A DNA stretch of 8,342 nt, taken from NCBI GenBank assembly GCA_943349725.1, contig CALQZP010000044.1:1-8342 (forward strand). The letters run 5' to 3'. Every line of letters begins with the position of its first letter. Position 1 is the first letter of the stretch. Under the pieces are notes generated by a model. The model was not told the origin of the DNA. It saw only the letters and a program-made list of their open reading frames with translations, and ran no database searches. Positions 3,813 through 8,342 of the stretch are shown one piece after another. The DNA comes from Candidatus Nomurabacteria bacterium (GTDB lineage Bacteria; Patescibacteriota; Minisyncoccia; Phycocordibacterales; UBA10002). The translations under genes and the position numbers were made by a program.

Positions 3813-4484
3813 ATGGCAAACACACAACACTACATTTTTATAGACGAATCGGGCGATCCGGGAAAGCCTTTTGAAATTGACGACACGGGGGCCAAGGTTC
3901 CCACTGGGGCAAGCATGTACTACATTCTTTCGGCGATATGCCTTGATTCCCAAAAGCTTTTTGCTCTTGAAAATGGGGTTATGGAAATTAGAAATAAGTA
4001 TGGTTTTAAAAGCGAGATAAAATCAACCATTATTCCTCTTCCGATGTATAAGGATATTTTGGATTTGATAAATAAGATTGAAATACCAATCTACTGGCGC
4101 TTGGTGGACAAAAGAATCTACAAAGGCCAATTTGCTACTGCCGGACACGCAAAGCTTCACAATATTTTTGATGACTACAATCTTTCAAAATTGCTGTTGT
4201 TTGCGGCCAAGGGTTGTGCAGTAACTGGAATGGAAGCCGTCATTGACCGCGCTGACAGGCGGATGTATAAAGGGAAATTTGATGATTTCAATAATTATTT
4301 AATCGAGAGAGTAAATACGAAGACTATTGAACGCGTGAAGCATATTACTCATGTGAACTCGGAATATGTGAACGCGATGCAGTTGTCCGACCTTGTAAGC
4401 GGAGCAATCAAAGATTATTTTACCGGTAAGAACAAGGATTTGCGAAAAGTGATTGATAAAAAATATCTCCACAAGATATGGTAA
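3813..4484 (+). CDS. DUF3800 domain protein
   Basis: This 223-aa soluble protein has the hallmarks of DUF3800 (PF12686), a family predicted to adopt an RNase H-like fold with acidic active-site residues. Its biochemical role is unproven, and it is common in accessory and defence regions. The N-terminal strand with DESGD (11-15, in YIFIDESGDPG) carries the first acidic residues. A middle IDRAD (144-148) and the C-terminal HVNSEYVNAMQLSDLVSGAI (180-199), with the usual Q-L-x-D-L (D193), complete the pattern. All expected acidic positions are present, so the gene looks intact. ATG 3813 is chosen over an upstream TTG (3786) because homologues start a few residues before the IFIDESGD strand and the upstream codons (KIQAKNNC) look non-coding. 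No Shine-Dalgarno or clear -10 is seen. A strong terminator follows. Confidence 0.88.
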   Translation: MANTQHYIFIDESGDPGKPFEIDDTGAKVPTGASMYYILSAICLDSQKLFALENGVMEIRNKYGFKSEIKSTIIPLPMYKDILDLINKIEIPIYWRLVDKRIYKGQFATAGHAKLHNIFDDYNLSKLLLFAAKGCAVTGMEAVIDRADRRMYKGKFDDFNNYLIERVNTKTIERVKHITHVNSEYVNAMQLSDLVSGAIKDYFTGKNKDLRKVIDKKYLHKIW

Positions 4485-4490
4485 AAAAAT

Positions 4491-4528
4491 CAAAAGAGCG
4501 GGCCCTAGACCTAGGACACGCTCTTTTG
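4491..4528 (+). terminator. Rho-independent terminator of the DUF3800 gene
   Basis: CAAAAGAGCG (4491-4500) pairs with CGCTCTTTTG (4519-4528). The loop holds a smaller hairpin, CCTAG/CTAGG (4504-4508, 4511-4515). It starts 7 nt after the TAA and has A- and T-runs on both arms, so it could act in both directions. Nothing else is evident from 4529 to 4612. Confidence 0.85.
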
Positions 4529-4612
4529 GTACAAAACGCAGAACTTTGGCGCTTTGTTGATGACCCTATTACTATATCAAAAACGCCCTAGGAAATCAAG
4601 CTGTTGTTTCTT

Positions 4613-4621
4613 TGGTATAAT
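4613..4621 (+). promoter_or_regulatory. Extended -10 promoter for a leaderless mRNA
   Basis: TGGTATAAT is a perfect TATAAT with an extended TG. Six nucleotides (TACCCC) separate it from the ATG at 4628, the same spacing as at 3009-3021, so the message should start at the ATG. No -35 match is seen. This also rules out an upstream TTG (4604) as the start, because it would lie in the promoter. Confidence 0.8.
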
Positions 4622-4627
4622 TACCCC

Positions 4628-5206
4628 ATGCTTGACGAAACTTCAACACCTCCGGATTCGACAAGCTTACCGCAAGCTGCCGACACACAAGCTCCACCGA
4701 GCGAGCCGGTAACTCCTTCGGTGACTGAACCCCTTCAACAAAGTTCGGGGCAAGCAGCCTCGCCCGCACCGACAGAAGAGCCAAAGCCGGTAGACGAAAA
4801 TCCTCCGGCTCCGCAGACGGAGCCACCTCCTTTAGGAAAGGAGGAATTGGAGAATGCTCCGCAAGCGCAAGACACCCCACACGAAGACAACACCACCCTG
4901 GTCTACGACCACCCCTCCTCAACTGAGGAGGGGAAAATAGGAGTCGGCGAACTTCTGGTGAAAGCCCGAGCAAAGATTCAGGAACGGAGGAGAAAGAAAC
5001 TGGAAAAAATTATGGAGGCTCTTGATGGAAGAGGCCCTACTTCGTTAAAGCTACGAAGGGTAAACAAAATCTCGAATGACGACGTGCAAAAAATGCTTCG
5101 GGTTTCTGACGCTACGGCAACCCGATATTTAGATATTCTCGAAAAAGAGGGGCGGATACGACAGGAGGGAAAGACTGGAAAAAATGTCGTCTACGTCAAA
5201 ACATGA
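4628..5206 (+). CDS. Disordered Pro/Glu-rich protein with C-terminal winged helix
   Basis: This 192-aa protein is in two parts. Residues 1 to about 95 are rich in P, T, E, S and Q with almost no hydrophobics, so they should be unfolded. About 100-130 form a strongly basic amphipathic helix (VKARAKIQERRRKKLEKIM). Residues 147-192 form a winged helix-turn-helix: KISNDDVQKML, recognition helix SDATATRYLDILEKEG (160-175), wing IRQEGKTGKNVVYVKT. It is probably a DNA-binding protein with a long acidic arm. A single hydrophobic membrane segment is not seen. I know similar C-terminal domains from Patescibacteria but no tested function. The stop is TGA. The DNA for the disordered part holds several genomic-type repeats and palindromes (4657-4933), so this arm may have grown by repeat insertion. 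Confidence 0.8.
   Translation: MLDETSTPPDSTSLPQAADTQAPPSEPVTPSVTEPLQQSSGQAASPAPTEEPKPVDENPPAPQTEPPPLGKEELENAPQAQDTPHEDNTTLVYDHPSSTEEGKIGVGELLVKARAKIQERRRKKLEKIMEALDGRGPTSLKLRRVNKISNDDVQKMLRVSDATATRYLDILEKEGRIRQEGKTGKNVVYVKT
4657..4755 (+). repeat. Two copies of a TTCGACAAGCT...GGCAAGC-type repeat inside the coding sequence
   Basis: TTCGACAAGCTTACCGCAAG (4657-4676) and CTGAACCCCTTCAACAAAGT followed by TCGGGGCAAGC (4725-4755) both resemble the dispersed bacterial repeat CCCTTCGACAAGCTCAGGGCAAGC. A third relative, TGCAAGCTTCGGGGTGAGCC, is in the following gap (5332-5351). They encode the peptides STSLPQAA and EPLQQSSGQAAS in the disordered arm. Confidence 0.5.
4807..4844. repeat. Two adjacent perfect palindromes inside the coding sequence
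   Basis: GGCTCCG/CGGAGCC (4807-4813, 4818-4824; loop CAGA) is followed after one base by CCTCCTTT/AAAGGAGG (4826-4833, 4837-4844; loop AGG). They encode the segment APQTEPPPLGKEE. The second has the look of the REP-like CCTCCTTT...AAAGGAGG palindromes found between genes. Confidence 0.75.
4912..4933. repeat. Perfect 10-bp-arm palindrome inside the coding sequence
   Basis: CCCCTCCTCA (4912-4921) and TGAGGAGGGG (4924-4933) are separated by only AC. It encodes HPSSTEEGK, at the end of the disordered arm and just before the basic helix. In RNA it would form a very stable hairpin within the coding region. Confidence 0.8.
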
Positions 5207-5265
5207 ATTATGGAATGTGAAGTATGGAGTACGAAAAGAGGGAAGGAAACGCGAGAGACGAGAGA

Positions 5266-5295
5266 GTCTGGATTCCCGTTTTCGCGGGAATGACG
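5266..5295. repeat. ATTCCCG...CGGGAAT dispersed repeat
   Basis: GTCTGGATTCCCGTTTTCGC followed by GGGAATGACGG holds the inverted repeat ATTCCCG (5272-5278) / CGGGAAT (5285-5291). It matches the widespread GGATTCCCGC...GCGGGAATGAC repeat known from many bacterial genomes (Neisseria dRS3-like). It lies in the 320-nt gene-free gap 5207-5526. An open frame through this gap, in phase with the next gene, is made by the repeats and is not a gene. Confidence 0.75.
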
Positions 5296-5303
5296 GAAGA
5301 GGT

Positions 5304-5354
5304 AACGGCTCATATGGTGTATTTGAGCCGTTGCAAGCTTCGGGGTGAGCCGTT
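5304..5354. repeat. AACGGCTCA inverted repeat with an extra direct copy
   Basis: AACGGCTCA (5304-5312) can pair with TGAGCCGTT at 5324-5332 (11-nt loop) or with a second TGAGCCGTT at 5346-5354, so two alternative hairpins exist. Between the two copies lies TGCAAGCTTCGGGG, related to the repeats in the preceding gene. Confidence 0.65.
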
Positions 5355-5360
5355 AAATGG

Positions 5361-5400
5361 AGCCCCCGCCGGTCCCCTCGGGGGCCTAACGGCGGGGGCT
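5361..5400. repeat. Strong nested GC-rich hairpin
   Basis: AGCCCCCGCCG (5361-5371) pairs perfectly with CGGCGGGGGCT (5390-5400). Inside, GGTCCCC (5371-5377) can pair with GGGGGCC (5380-5386). No T-run follows. It could still stop transcription of the upstream gene, or be a REP-type element. The DNA 5340-5450 is clearly more GC-rich than its surroundings. Positions 5401-5470 show no further structure. Confidence 0.75.
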
Positions 5401-5470
5401 TGTGCGCGCATTGGGTGGGAAGAAGCCCGACGTGTACTCGCGGTCCTGGTAGGGTCATCCGTTTTTTCTT

Positions 5471-5498
5471 TTGCAAAAAATGGGTGTGGAGGTATACT
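5471..5498 (+). promoter_or_regulatory. Sigma70-type promoter of the secreted propeller protein
   Basis: TTGCAA (-35, 5471-5476), a 16-nt spacer and TATACT (-10, 5493-5498). The expected start near 5505 gives a short leader of about 22 nt to ATG 5527, with no Shine-Dalgarno. This is the most complete -35/-10 pair in the window apart from 7248-7276. Confidence 0.7.
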
Positions 5499-5526
5499 TT
5501 CAGTATTAACCTTACTCGCTACTCAA

Positions 5527-7179
5527 ATGAAAAAAATTATCTTGTCTTCGTTTTTTGCACTGGTCGGCGTTCTCTCGTTTGCTTTTTCTGGTAGTGTCGT
5601 TCACGCCGATTGGAGCGCGCTTAACTCAAGTACGACGAAGGAGTTTAGCGGTATCTCCTGTCCGGACGCGCGCACCTGCATTCTCGTTTCCGGTATCTAC
5701 CTTTCCGGCGGAAGCGGAGGTATTCTTAAGACAACAGACGGAGGTGAGACGTTTACCACCCAGAACTCGCCAACGCTCAACCCACTTCACGCCGTGTCCT
5801 GCTCCTCAACCGCTACCTGCTATGCAACAGGAGACTTTGGCACCTTACTCAAAACAAGCAATGGGGGAGAGTCTTGGATTGAGATTGATATTGGAAGCAA
5901 ATCAAACACTCCACGATTTACCAACGTTTTCGCCGTTGACGACCGTATCGTTCTCGTCGTTGGACGAGATGGCATCCTTTTCCGAAGTGAGGACGGCGGT
6001 GGAAGCTGGGGCCGTCCCACCATCAAGAGCGTTTCGGATTTCTATGCCATTTATTTTTCTGACAAAAAGAACGGGTTTATTGGTGGAGATGATGGTGCCC
6101 TATTTTCTACCGACGATGGTGGAGCAACCTGGACCTATCAGAGCTCGTTACGTCTCGCGGGGCAGATTGTGAGTATCCACGGAGATGGGAAGCAATCGGT
6201 GTTTGCCGTTGGTGATTCGCTAAGCACAAGTGCCGACGGGGGAAAAACCTGGTCCTTTCAAAAATCAACCGCGAAACGATATAGCACGGTCAGAGTGGTC
6301 ACTGACAAACTTGCGTACTACATTGGCGATTTGAACTTAATTTTAAAGACCACAGATGGCGGAGTAACCTCTACGGTTGATGCGACTATAGGTAACGCGA
6401 GCCTGCGTGGCATTGCCTGTCCGAGTGAAGGATATTGTCTCATTGCGGGTAGTTCAGGCAAGGTACAACGACTAGGAACTCCGCCAACAGTAGTTCTTCT
6501 TCCTCCGCCTGCGGTTGTTGCTCCTGTGGTTGTGGTCACACCTCCTGTGGTCACATCGGTTGCGCCAGTTGTAGCACCCCTTGTTGTGGTCGCATCACCG
6601 GTCCCTGTCGTCGTAAAAATAGCAAAGCCAACTGCTACGGTTGCCCTTACCCGAACCCTCAAGAAAGGAGCAAGTGGCAAGGACGTAAAGAAATTGCAGG
6701 AACTTCTCGCTGGGGTTGCGGGAATCTATGACGGTGGCGAGGTGACGGGCTATTTCGGCCCCTCTACGGGAAAGGCTGTCGGTAAGTTTCAGGAGAAATA
6801 CAATCTATCAAAACCAGGGGAACCCGGCTTTGGTGAAGCCGGTCCGAAGACGCGGGCAAAGCTACTTGAGATTGCAGAGATGGGAATGGAGGCGAGTGCA
6901 CCCGCAGAGAGTCCCACCGTATCACAGACAACTCCAACGGTTTTTGTGCGCACCTTGAAAAAGGGTTCAAGCGGTGCCGACGTAAAAAGACTTCAGGAGA
7001 TACTTTCGGCTGACAAAGAAATCTACCCCGAGGGCGATATCAGCGGATATTTCGGCCCCGCGACTAAACGAGCGGTAGGGAAGTTCCAGGAGAAGCACGG
7101 AATTTCAACTCCCAAAGACAGTGGCTACGGCGAAGCAGGCCCCAAGACTCGAGCAAAACTCATTGAGGTAGCGCAGTAG
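5527..7179 (+). CDS. Secreted YCF48/BNR-like beta-propeller protein with two peptidoglycan-binding domains
   Basis: This 550-aa exported protein opens with a signal peptide (1-27: MKK, hydrophobic core, VHA before D28). Six Asp-box-like repeats (DGGxT/SW type) lie 40-44 residues apart, at D71, N112, D156, D197, D237 and D277, as in YCF48/sialidase-type propellers. Three CPxxxxC-type pairs (C45/C51, C92/C98, C298/C304) may form disulfides outside the cell. A Pro/Val linker (about 318-372) leads to two PG_binding_1-like domains (about 375-451 and 475-550). Each carries TLKKGxSGxDVKxLQE, then GYFGPxTxxAVGKFQEK and GEAGPKTRAKL. Likely role: a cell-wall-anchored surface protein; the propeller's ligand is unknown. 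No catalytic domain is seen. ATG 5527 is chosen because it gives the signal peptide and follows the promoter. Upstream in-frame codons are repeat DNA. Confidence 0.88.
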   Translation: MKKIILSSFFALVGVLSFAFSGSVVHADWSALNSSTTKEFSGISCPDARTCILVSGIYLSGGSGGILKTTDGGETFTTQNSPTLNPLHAVSCSSTATCYATGDFGTLLKTSNGGESWIEIDIGSKSNTPRFTNVFAVDDRIVLVVGRDGILFRSEDGGGSWGRPTIKSVSDFYAIYFSDKKNGFIGGDDGALFSTDDGGATWTYQSSLRLAGQIVSIHGDGKQSVFAVGDSLSTSADGGKTWSFQKSTAKRYSTVRVVTDKLAYYIGDLNLILKTTDGGVTSTVDATIGNASLRGIACPSEGYCLIAGSSGKVQRLGTPPTVVLLPPPAVVAPVVVVTPPVVTSVAPVVAPLVVVASPVPVVVKIAKPTATVALTRTLKKGASGKDVKKLQELLAGVAGIYDGGEVTGYFGPSTGKAVGKFQEKYNLSKPGEPGFGEAGPKTRAKLLEIAEMGMEASAPAESPTVSQTTPTVFVRTLKKGSSGADVKRLQEILSADKEIYPEGDISGYFGPATKRAVGKFQEKHGISTPKDSGYGEAGPKTRAKLIEVAQ

Positions 7180-7198
7180 AATGCTTATGTAGAAAAAG

Positions 7199-7229
7199 AA
7201 ACCGCCCCGAAAGTAGTCGAGGCGGTTTT
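7199..7229 (+). terminator. Rho-independent terminator of the propeller gene
   Basis: AAACCGCC (7199-7206) pairs with GGCGGTTT (7221-7228), the stem being extended by CGA/TCG inside, and a short T-run ends it. It starts 19 nt after the TAG. Confidence 0.85.
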
Positions 7230-7247
7230 CGTACTATCCACAACGGC

Positions 7248-7276
7248 TTGAACAATAAGTCAATATATGCTAATCT
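7248..7276 (+). promoter_or_regulatory. Promoter with -35, 17-nt spacer and extended -10
   Basis: TTGAAC (7248-7253), a 17-nt spacer that ends in TGC, and TAATCT (7271-7276). The expected start near 7283 is about 5 nt before ATG 7288, so the mRNA is nearly leaderless. ATG 7267 lies inside the promoter and cannot be the start from this promoter. Confidence 0.7.
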
Positions 7277-7287
7277 TCCGCTTGGAT

Positions 7288-7866
7288 ATGAACACCACCC
7301 TTAATTCAGCTCACCAGCAACCACAACCTCAACCTTTCGTCATGGAAAGTCCACCTCAACACTTTTTCGATGGATTCTTCGCCACCTATTCTCAATTGTA
7401 TCGGCACGCGATGGAAAGTATACCCAAGGTATCTTGGCACCTTACACATCAAGGCGACGATGAAGCCGATACCACACCGGCTAAGAAAGATGTTCAGGAC
7501 TACCTGGACTCAATAGGAGGTTTCGAGCGCATAGTGTCTGCAAAGGCACTTTTCCTTTGTGCACTAAGCTCCCACCCAGCGTCAACGTTCGTCATTCACT
7601 ATTCGGTTCTTCAGTGGATTCCGATGCCCGGACAAAGCCCTGACCGAGGAAACACTCTTTGCATTTTTATGCTGAAGGAACCGAACGAAGTGTGTTGCGA
7701 CAATAACTCCCTGCTCTCGGTAAGGACAGGGCTCATATACGATCTGGAATCTTTTGCGGAGGAACTAATCACTCTTGCTCATAAGAGAGGTTGGCAAGAT
7801 CGAAGGTCAAAACATTCACAGGGGGTGGAGAGGACCATTAAGCTTACAAACGGAAATATGCACTAG
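7288..7866 (+). CDS. Hypothetical protein, unrecognised family
   Basis: I do not recognise this 192-aa protein. Residues 1 to about 22 are low-complexity (HQQPQPQPF). The rest looks globular and soluble. It has a helix around HFFDGFFATYSQLYRHAM, an acidic loop (GDDEADTTPAKKD), and a hydrophobic segment (IVSAKALFLCALS) too short and polar for a sure membrane helix. A strand-rich middle follows (TFVIHYSVLQWIPM, then TLCIFML), and then a C-terminal helix (ESFAEELITLAHKRG) and basic tail. Codon usage and a tidy promoter and terminator on either side support a real single-gene unit. No signal peptide is present. The start at 7288 is chosen from the promoter position. A pair of cysteines (ECC-type, near VCCDNN) is notable, but no metal motif is clear. 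Confidence 0.7.
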   Translation: MNTTLNSAHQQPQPQPFVMESPPQHFFDGFFATYSQLYRHAMESIPKVSWHLTHQGDDEADTTPAKKDVQDYLDSIGGFERIVSAKALFLCALSSHPASTFVIHYSVLQWIPMPGQSPDRGNTLCIFMLKEPNEVCCDNNSLLSVRTGLIYDLESFAEELITLAHKRGWQDRRSKHSQGVERTIKLTNGNMH

Positions 7867-7885
7867 GGTGTCCTCTAGTAGTTTG

Positions 7886-7918
7886 TCGCCAGCCTGTCAT
7901 TACGGGCTGGCGATTTTG
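7886..7918 (+). terminator. Rho-independent terminator of the 192-aa gene
   Basis: TCGCCAGCC (7886-7894) pairs perfectly with GGCTGGCGA (7905-7913), then TTTTG. It begins 19 nt after the TAG. The gene pair here is convergent. Confidence 0.85.
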
Positions 7919-7920
7919 TA

Positions 7921-7976
7921 TAAAAAAGCGGACTAACGAGGGTTTCGTCGGCCCAAAGAGGGAGCATTTAGCTCCC
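7921..7976 (-). terminator. Candidate terminator region for the minus-strand operon
   Basis: On the minus strand GGGAGC/GCTCCC (arms at 7971-7976 and 7960-7965) closes over a 5-nt loop that contains the TAA of the 64-aa ORF, followed by TCTTT. Further on, ACGA/TCGT with imperfect flanks is followed by a TTTTTT run (plus-strand A at 7922-7927). Either may end transcription; neither is ideal. Confidence 0.4.
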
Positions 7977-8162
7977 GTGTTCCTGCTCCCATTTTCGAAG
8001 CCAGTCTAGCTCCGGTTTCTCTTTAAGTGGGAGGCCTTTTGCCTTCACAACTTCCACTACTCGCTTACCATTCCCGTGACTTTCCAGGCTTGCCCTTTCG
8101 GCAGCATTGTCCACAGTCTTGTGCAACTCCTCAAACAATTGTTTTATGCGTTCGGGAGGCAT
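7968..8162 (-). CDS. Small hypothetical protein downstream of YqeY-like gene
   Basis: This 64-aa soluble, highly charged protein starts with MPPERIKQLFEELHKTVDNA, a helix. A GNGKRVVEVVKAKG segment follows, then a C-terminal helix PELDWLRKWEQEHG. I do not know its family. It begins 5 nt after the stop of the YqeY-like gene, so it is probably translated from the same mRNA, with no visible ribosome site. The clean helical pattern and tight spacing argue that it is a gene and not a shadow, but it is short. Confidence 0.55.
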   Translation of the reverse strand: MPPERIKQLFEELHKTVDNAAERASLESHGNGKRVVEVVKAKGLPLKEKPELDWLRKWEQEHGS

Positions 8163-8167
8163 TGTGG

Positions 8168-8342
8168 TTATGCAAAGAGTGACTCCACAACCTTCTTTAC
8201 GACTGCACCGTCGGCTTTTCCCTTAGTTTCCTTTACGACTGCGCCGATAAGCTGGCCAAGTTTTGTCTTTTCTGTAATACCAAGTTTTTTCATAGTCGCT
8301 TCGGCAATTTTGCGAACATCCTTTTCGGACATCTGCTCGGGG
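8168..8342 (-). CDS. yqeY: YqeY-like (GatB/YqeY domain) protein, C-terminal part
   Basis: The last 58 codons of a gene that begins beyond the window read on the minus strand as PEQMSEKDVRKIAEATMKKL, then GITEKTKLGQLIGAVVKETK, then GKADGAVVKKVVESLFA and TAA. This is the helical C-terminal domain shared by YqeY and the tail of GatB. The G-K-A-D-G string fits YqeY, while GatB usually has A-N-P there, so a stand-alone YqeY (about 150 aa) is favoured. YqeY-type domains resemble the tRNA-binding tail of the amidotransferase; the free protein's role is unclear. It is not truncated at the 3' end, and it probably forms a two-gene operon with the 64-aa ORF. Confidence 0.8.
   Translation of the reverse strand, partial: PEQMSEKDVRKIAEATMKKLGITEKTKLGQLIGAVVKETKGKADGAVVKKVVESLFA

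Noticed and set aside
4604..4627. TTG start for the disordered/winged-helix gene
   Set aside because: It lies in the promoter; TATAAT is at 4616-4621 and points to ATG 4628.
4628..5206. Alternative genetic code (TGA as glycine)
   Set aside because: TGA at 5204-5206 ends the winged-helix domain at the natural place, and no gene here needs TGA read-through.
5224..5526. Upstream extension of the propeller gene to ATG 5224 (651 aa)
   Set aside because: The added codons are repeat hairpins. The start at 5527 gives a clean signal peptide and follows a -35/-10 promoter.
5555..6172. Second plus-strand frame of 205 codons within the propeller gene
   Set aside because: It overlaps the propeller region in another frame, is Arg/Pro/Thr-rich and has no domain. 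The real frame has a signal peptide and regular Asp boxes.
6318..6680. Minus-strand frame rich in Thr/Gly opposite the Pro/Val linker
   Set aside because: Its composition is simply the complement of the linker codons.
7267..7287. Start of the 192-aa gene at ATG 7267
   Set aside because: This ATG provides the TG of the extended -10 box, so it lies upstream of the expected transcript start.
8168..8342. Tail of GatB
   Set aside because: The G-K-A-D-G string fits YqeY better than the A-N-P usual in GatB, but the window holds only the shared domain, so a small doubt remains.

Overview
The window looks like part of a Patescibacteria (CPR, Parcubacteria-like) genome. This is inferred from style, not from a marker gene. 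The genes are short and mostly stand alone. Shine-Dalgarno sequences are nearly absent. Several promoters place an extended -10 box so close to the ATG that the mRNA should be leaderless (3009-3021, 4616-4628, 7271-7288). The gaps hold degenerate AAGTT-type short repeats and REP-like hairpins. The secreted protein pairs a YCF48/BNR-type propeller with two peptidoglycan-binding domains, a plan I associate with these bacteria. TGA is used as a stop (at 5204), so the SR1/Gracilibacteria code is unlikely.

Region 1 (1-1450) is a series of one-gene cassettes. It opens with the 3' tail of a MazG-like gene and its terminator. Then come two strong hairpins, a promoter-like box, a winged-helix regulator (481-810) and an intact MazG/DCTPP1-like nucleotide pyrophosphohydrolase (994-1347). 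The regulator and the pyrophosphohydrolase are each preceded by the same 30-nt sequence and then a G-rich tract. The two MazG tails share terminator design and a following promoter-like box, so the layout looks duplicated.

Region 2 (1455-2868) is a RhuM/methylase island with decay. A RhuM gene start is cut off at the left arm of a 64-nt imperfect palindrome. A full-length RhuM-family gene (1653-2690) follows, and 4 nt after it comes the N-terminal stub of an EcoRI-type adenine methyltransferase. This suggests a former RhuM-methyltransferase operon that lost its enzyme.

Region 3 (2869-4528) carries a divergent family I inorganic pyrophosphatase, a DUF3800 gene, repeats, two direct copies of an AGGTACCTTT box flanking the pyrophosphatase, and a possible gene-tail remnant.

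Region 4 (4529-7230) carries a leaderless gene for a long disordered Pro/Glu/Ser/Thr segment plus a winged helix. Its disordered part is encoded by DNA full of genomic repeats and perfect palindromes. A 320-nt repeat-filled gap follows, then the exported propeller/PG-binding protein.

Region 5 (7231-8342) holds an unrecognised 192-aa gene on + and, convergent on -, the end of a YqeY-like gene followed by a 64-aa ORF. The left half behaves like an accessory region in flux. The right half looks more like ordinary single-gene units.
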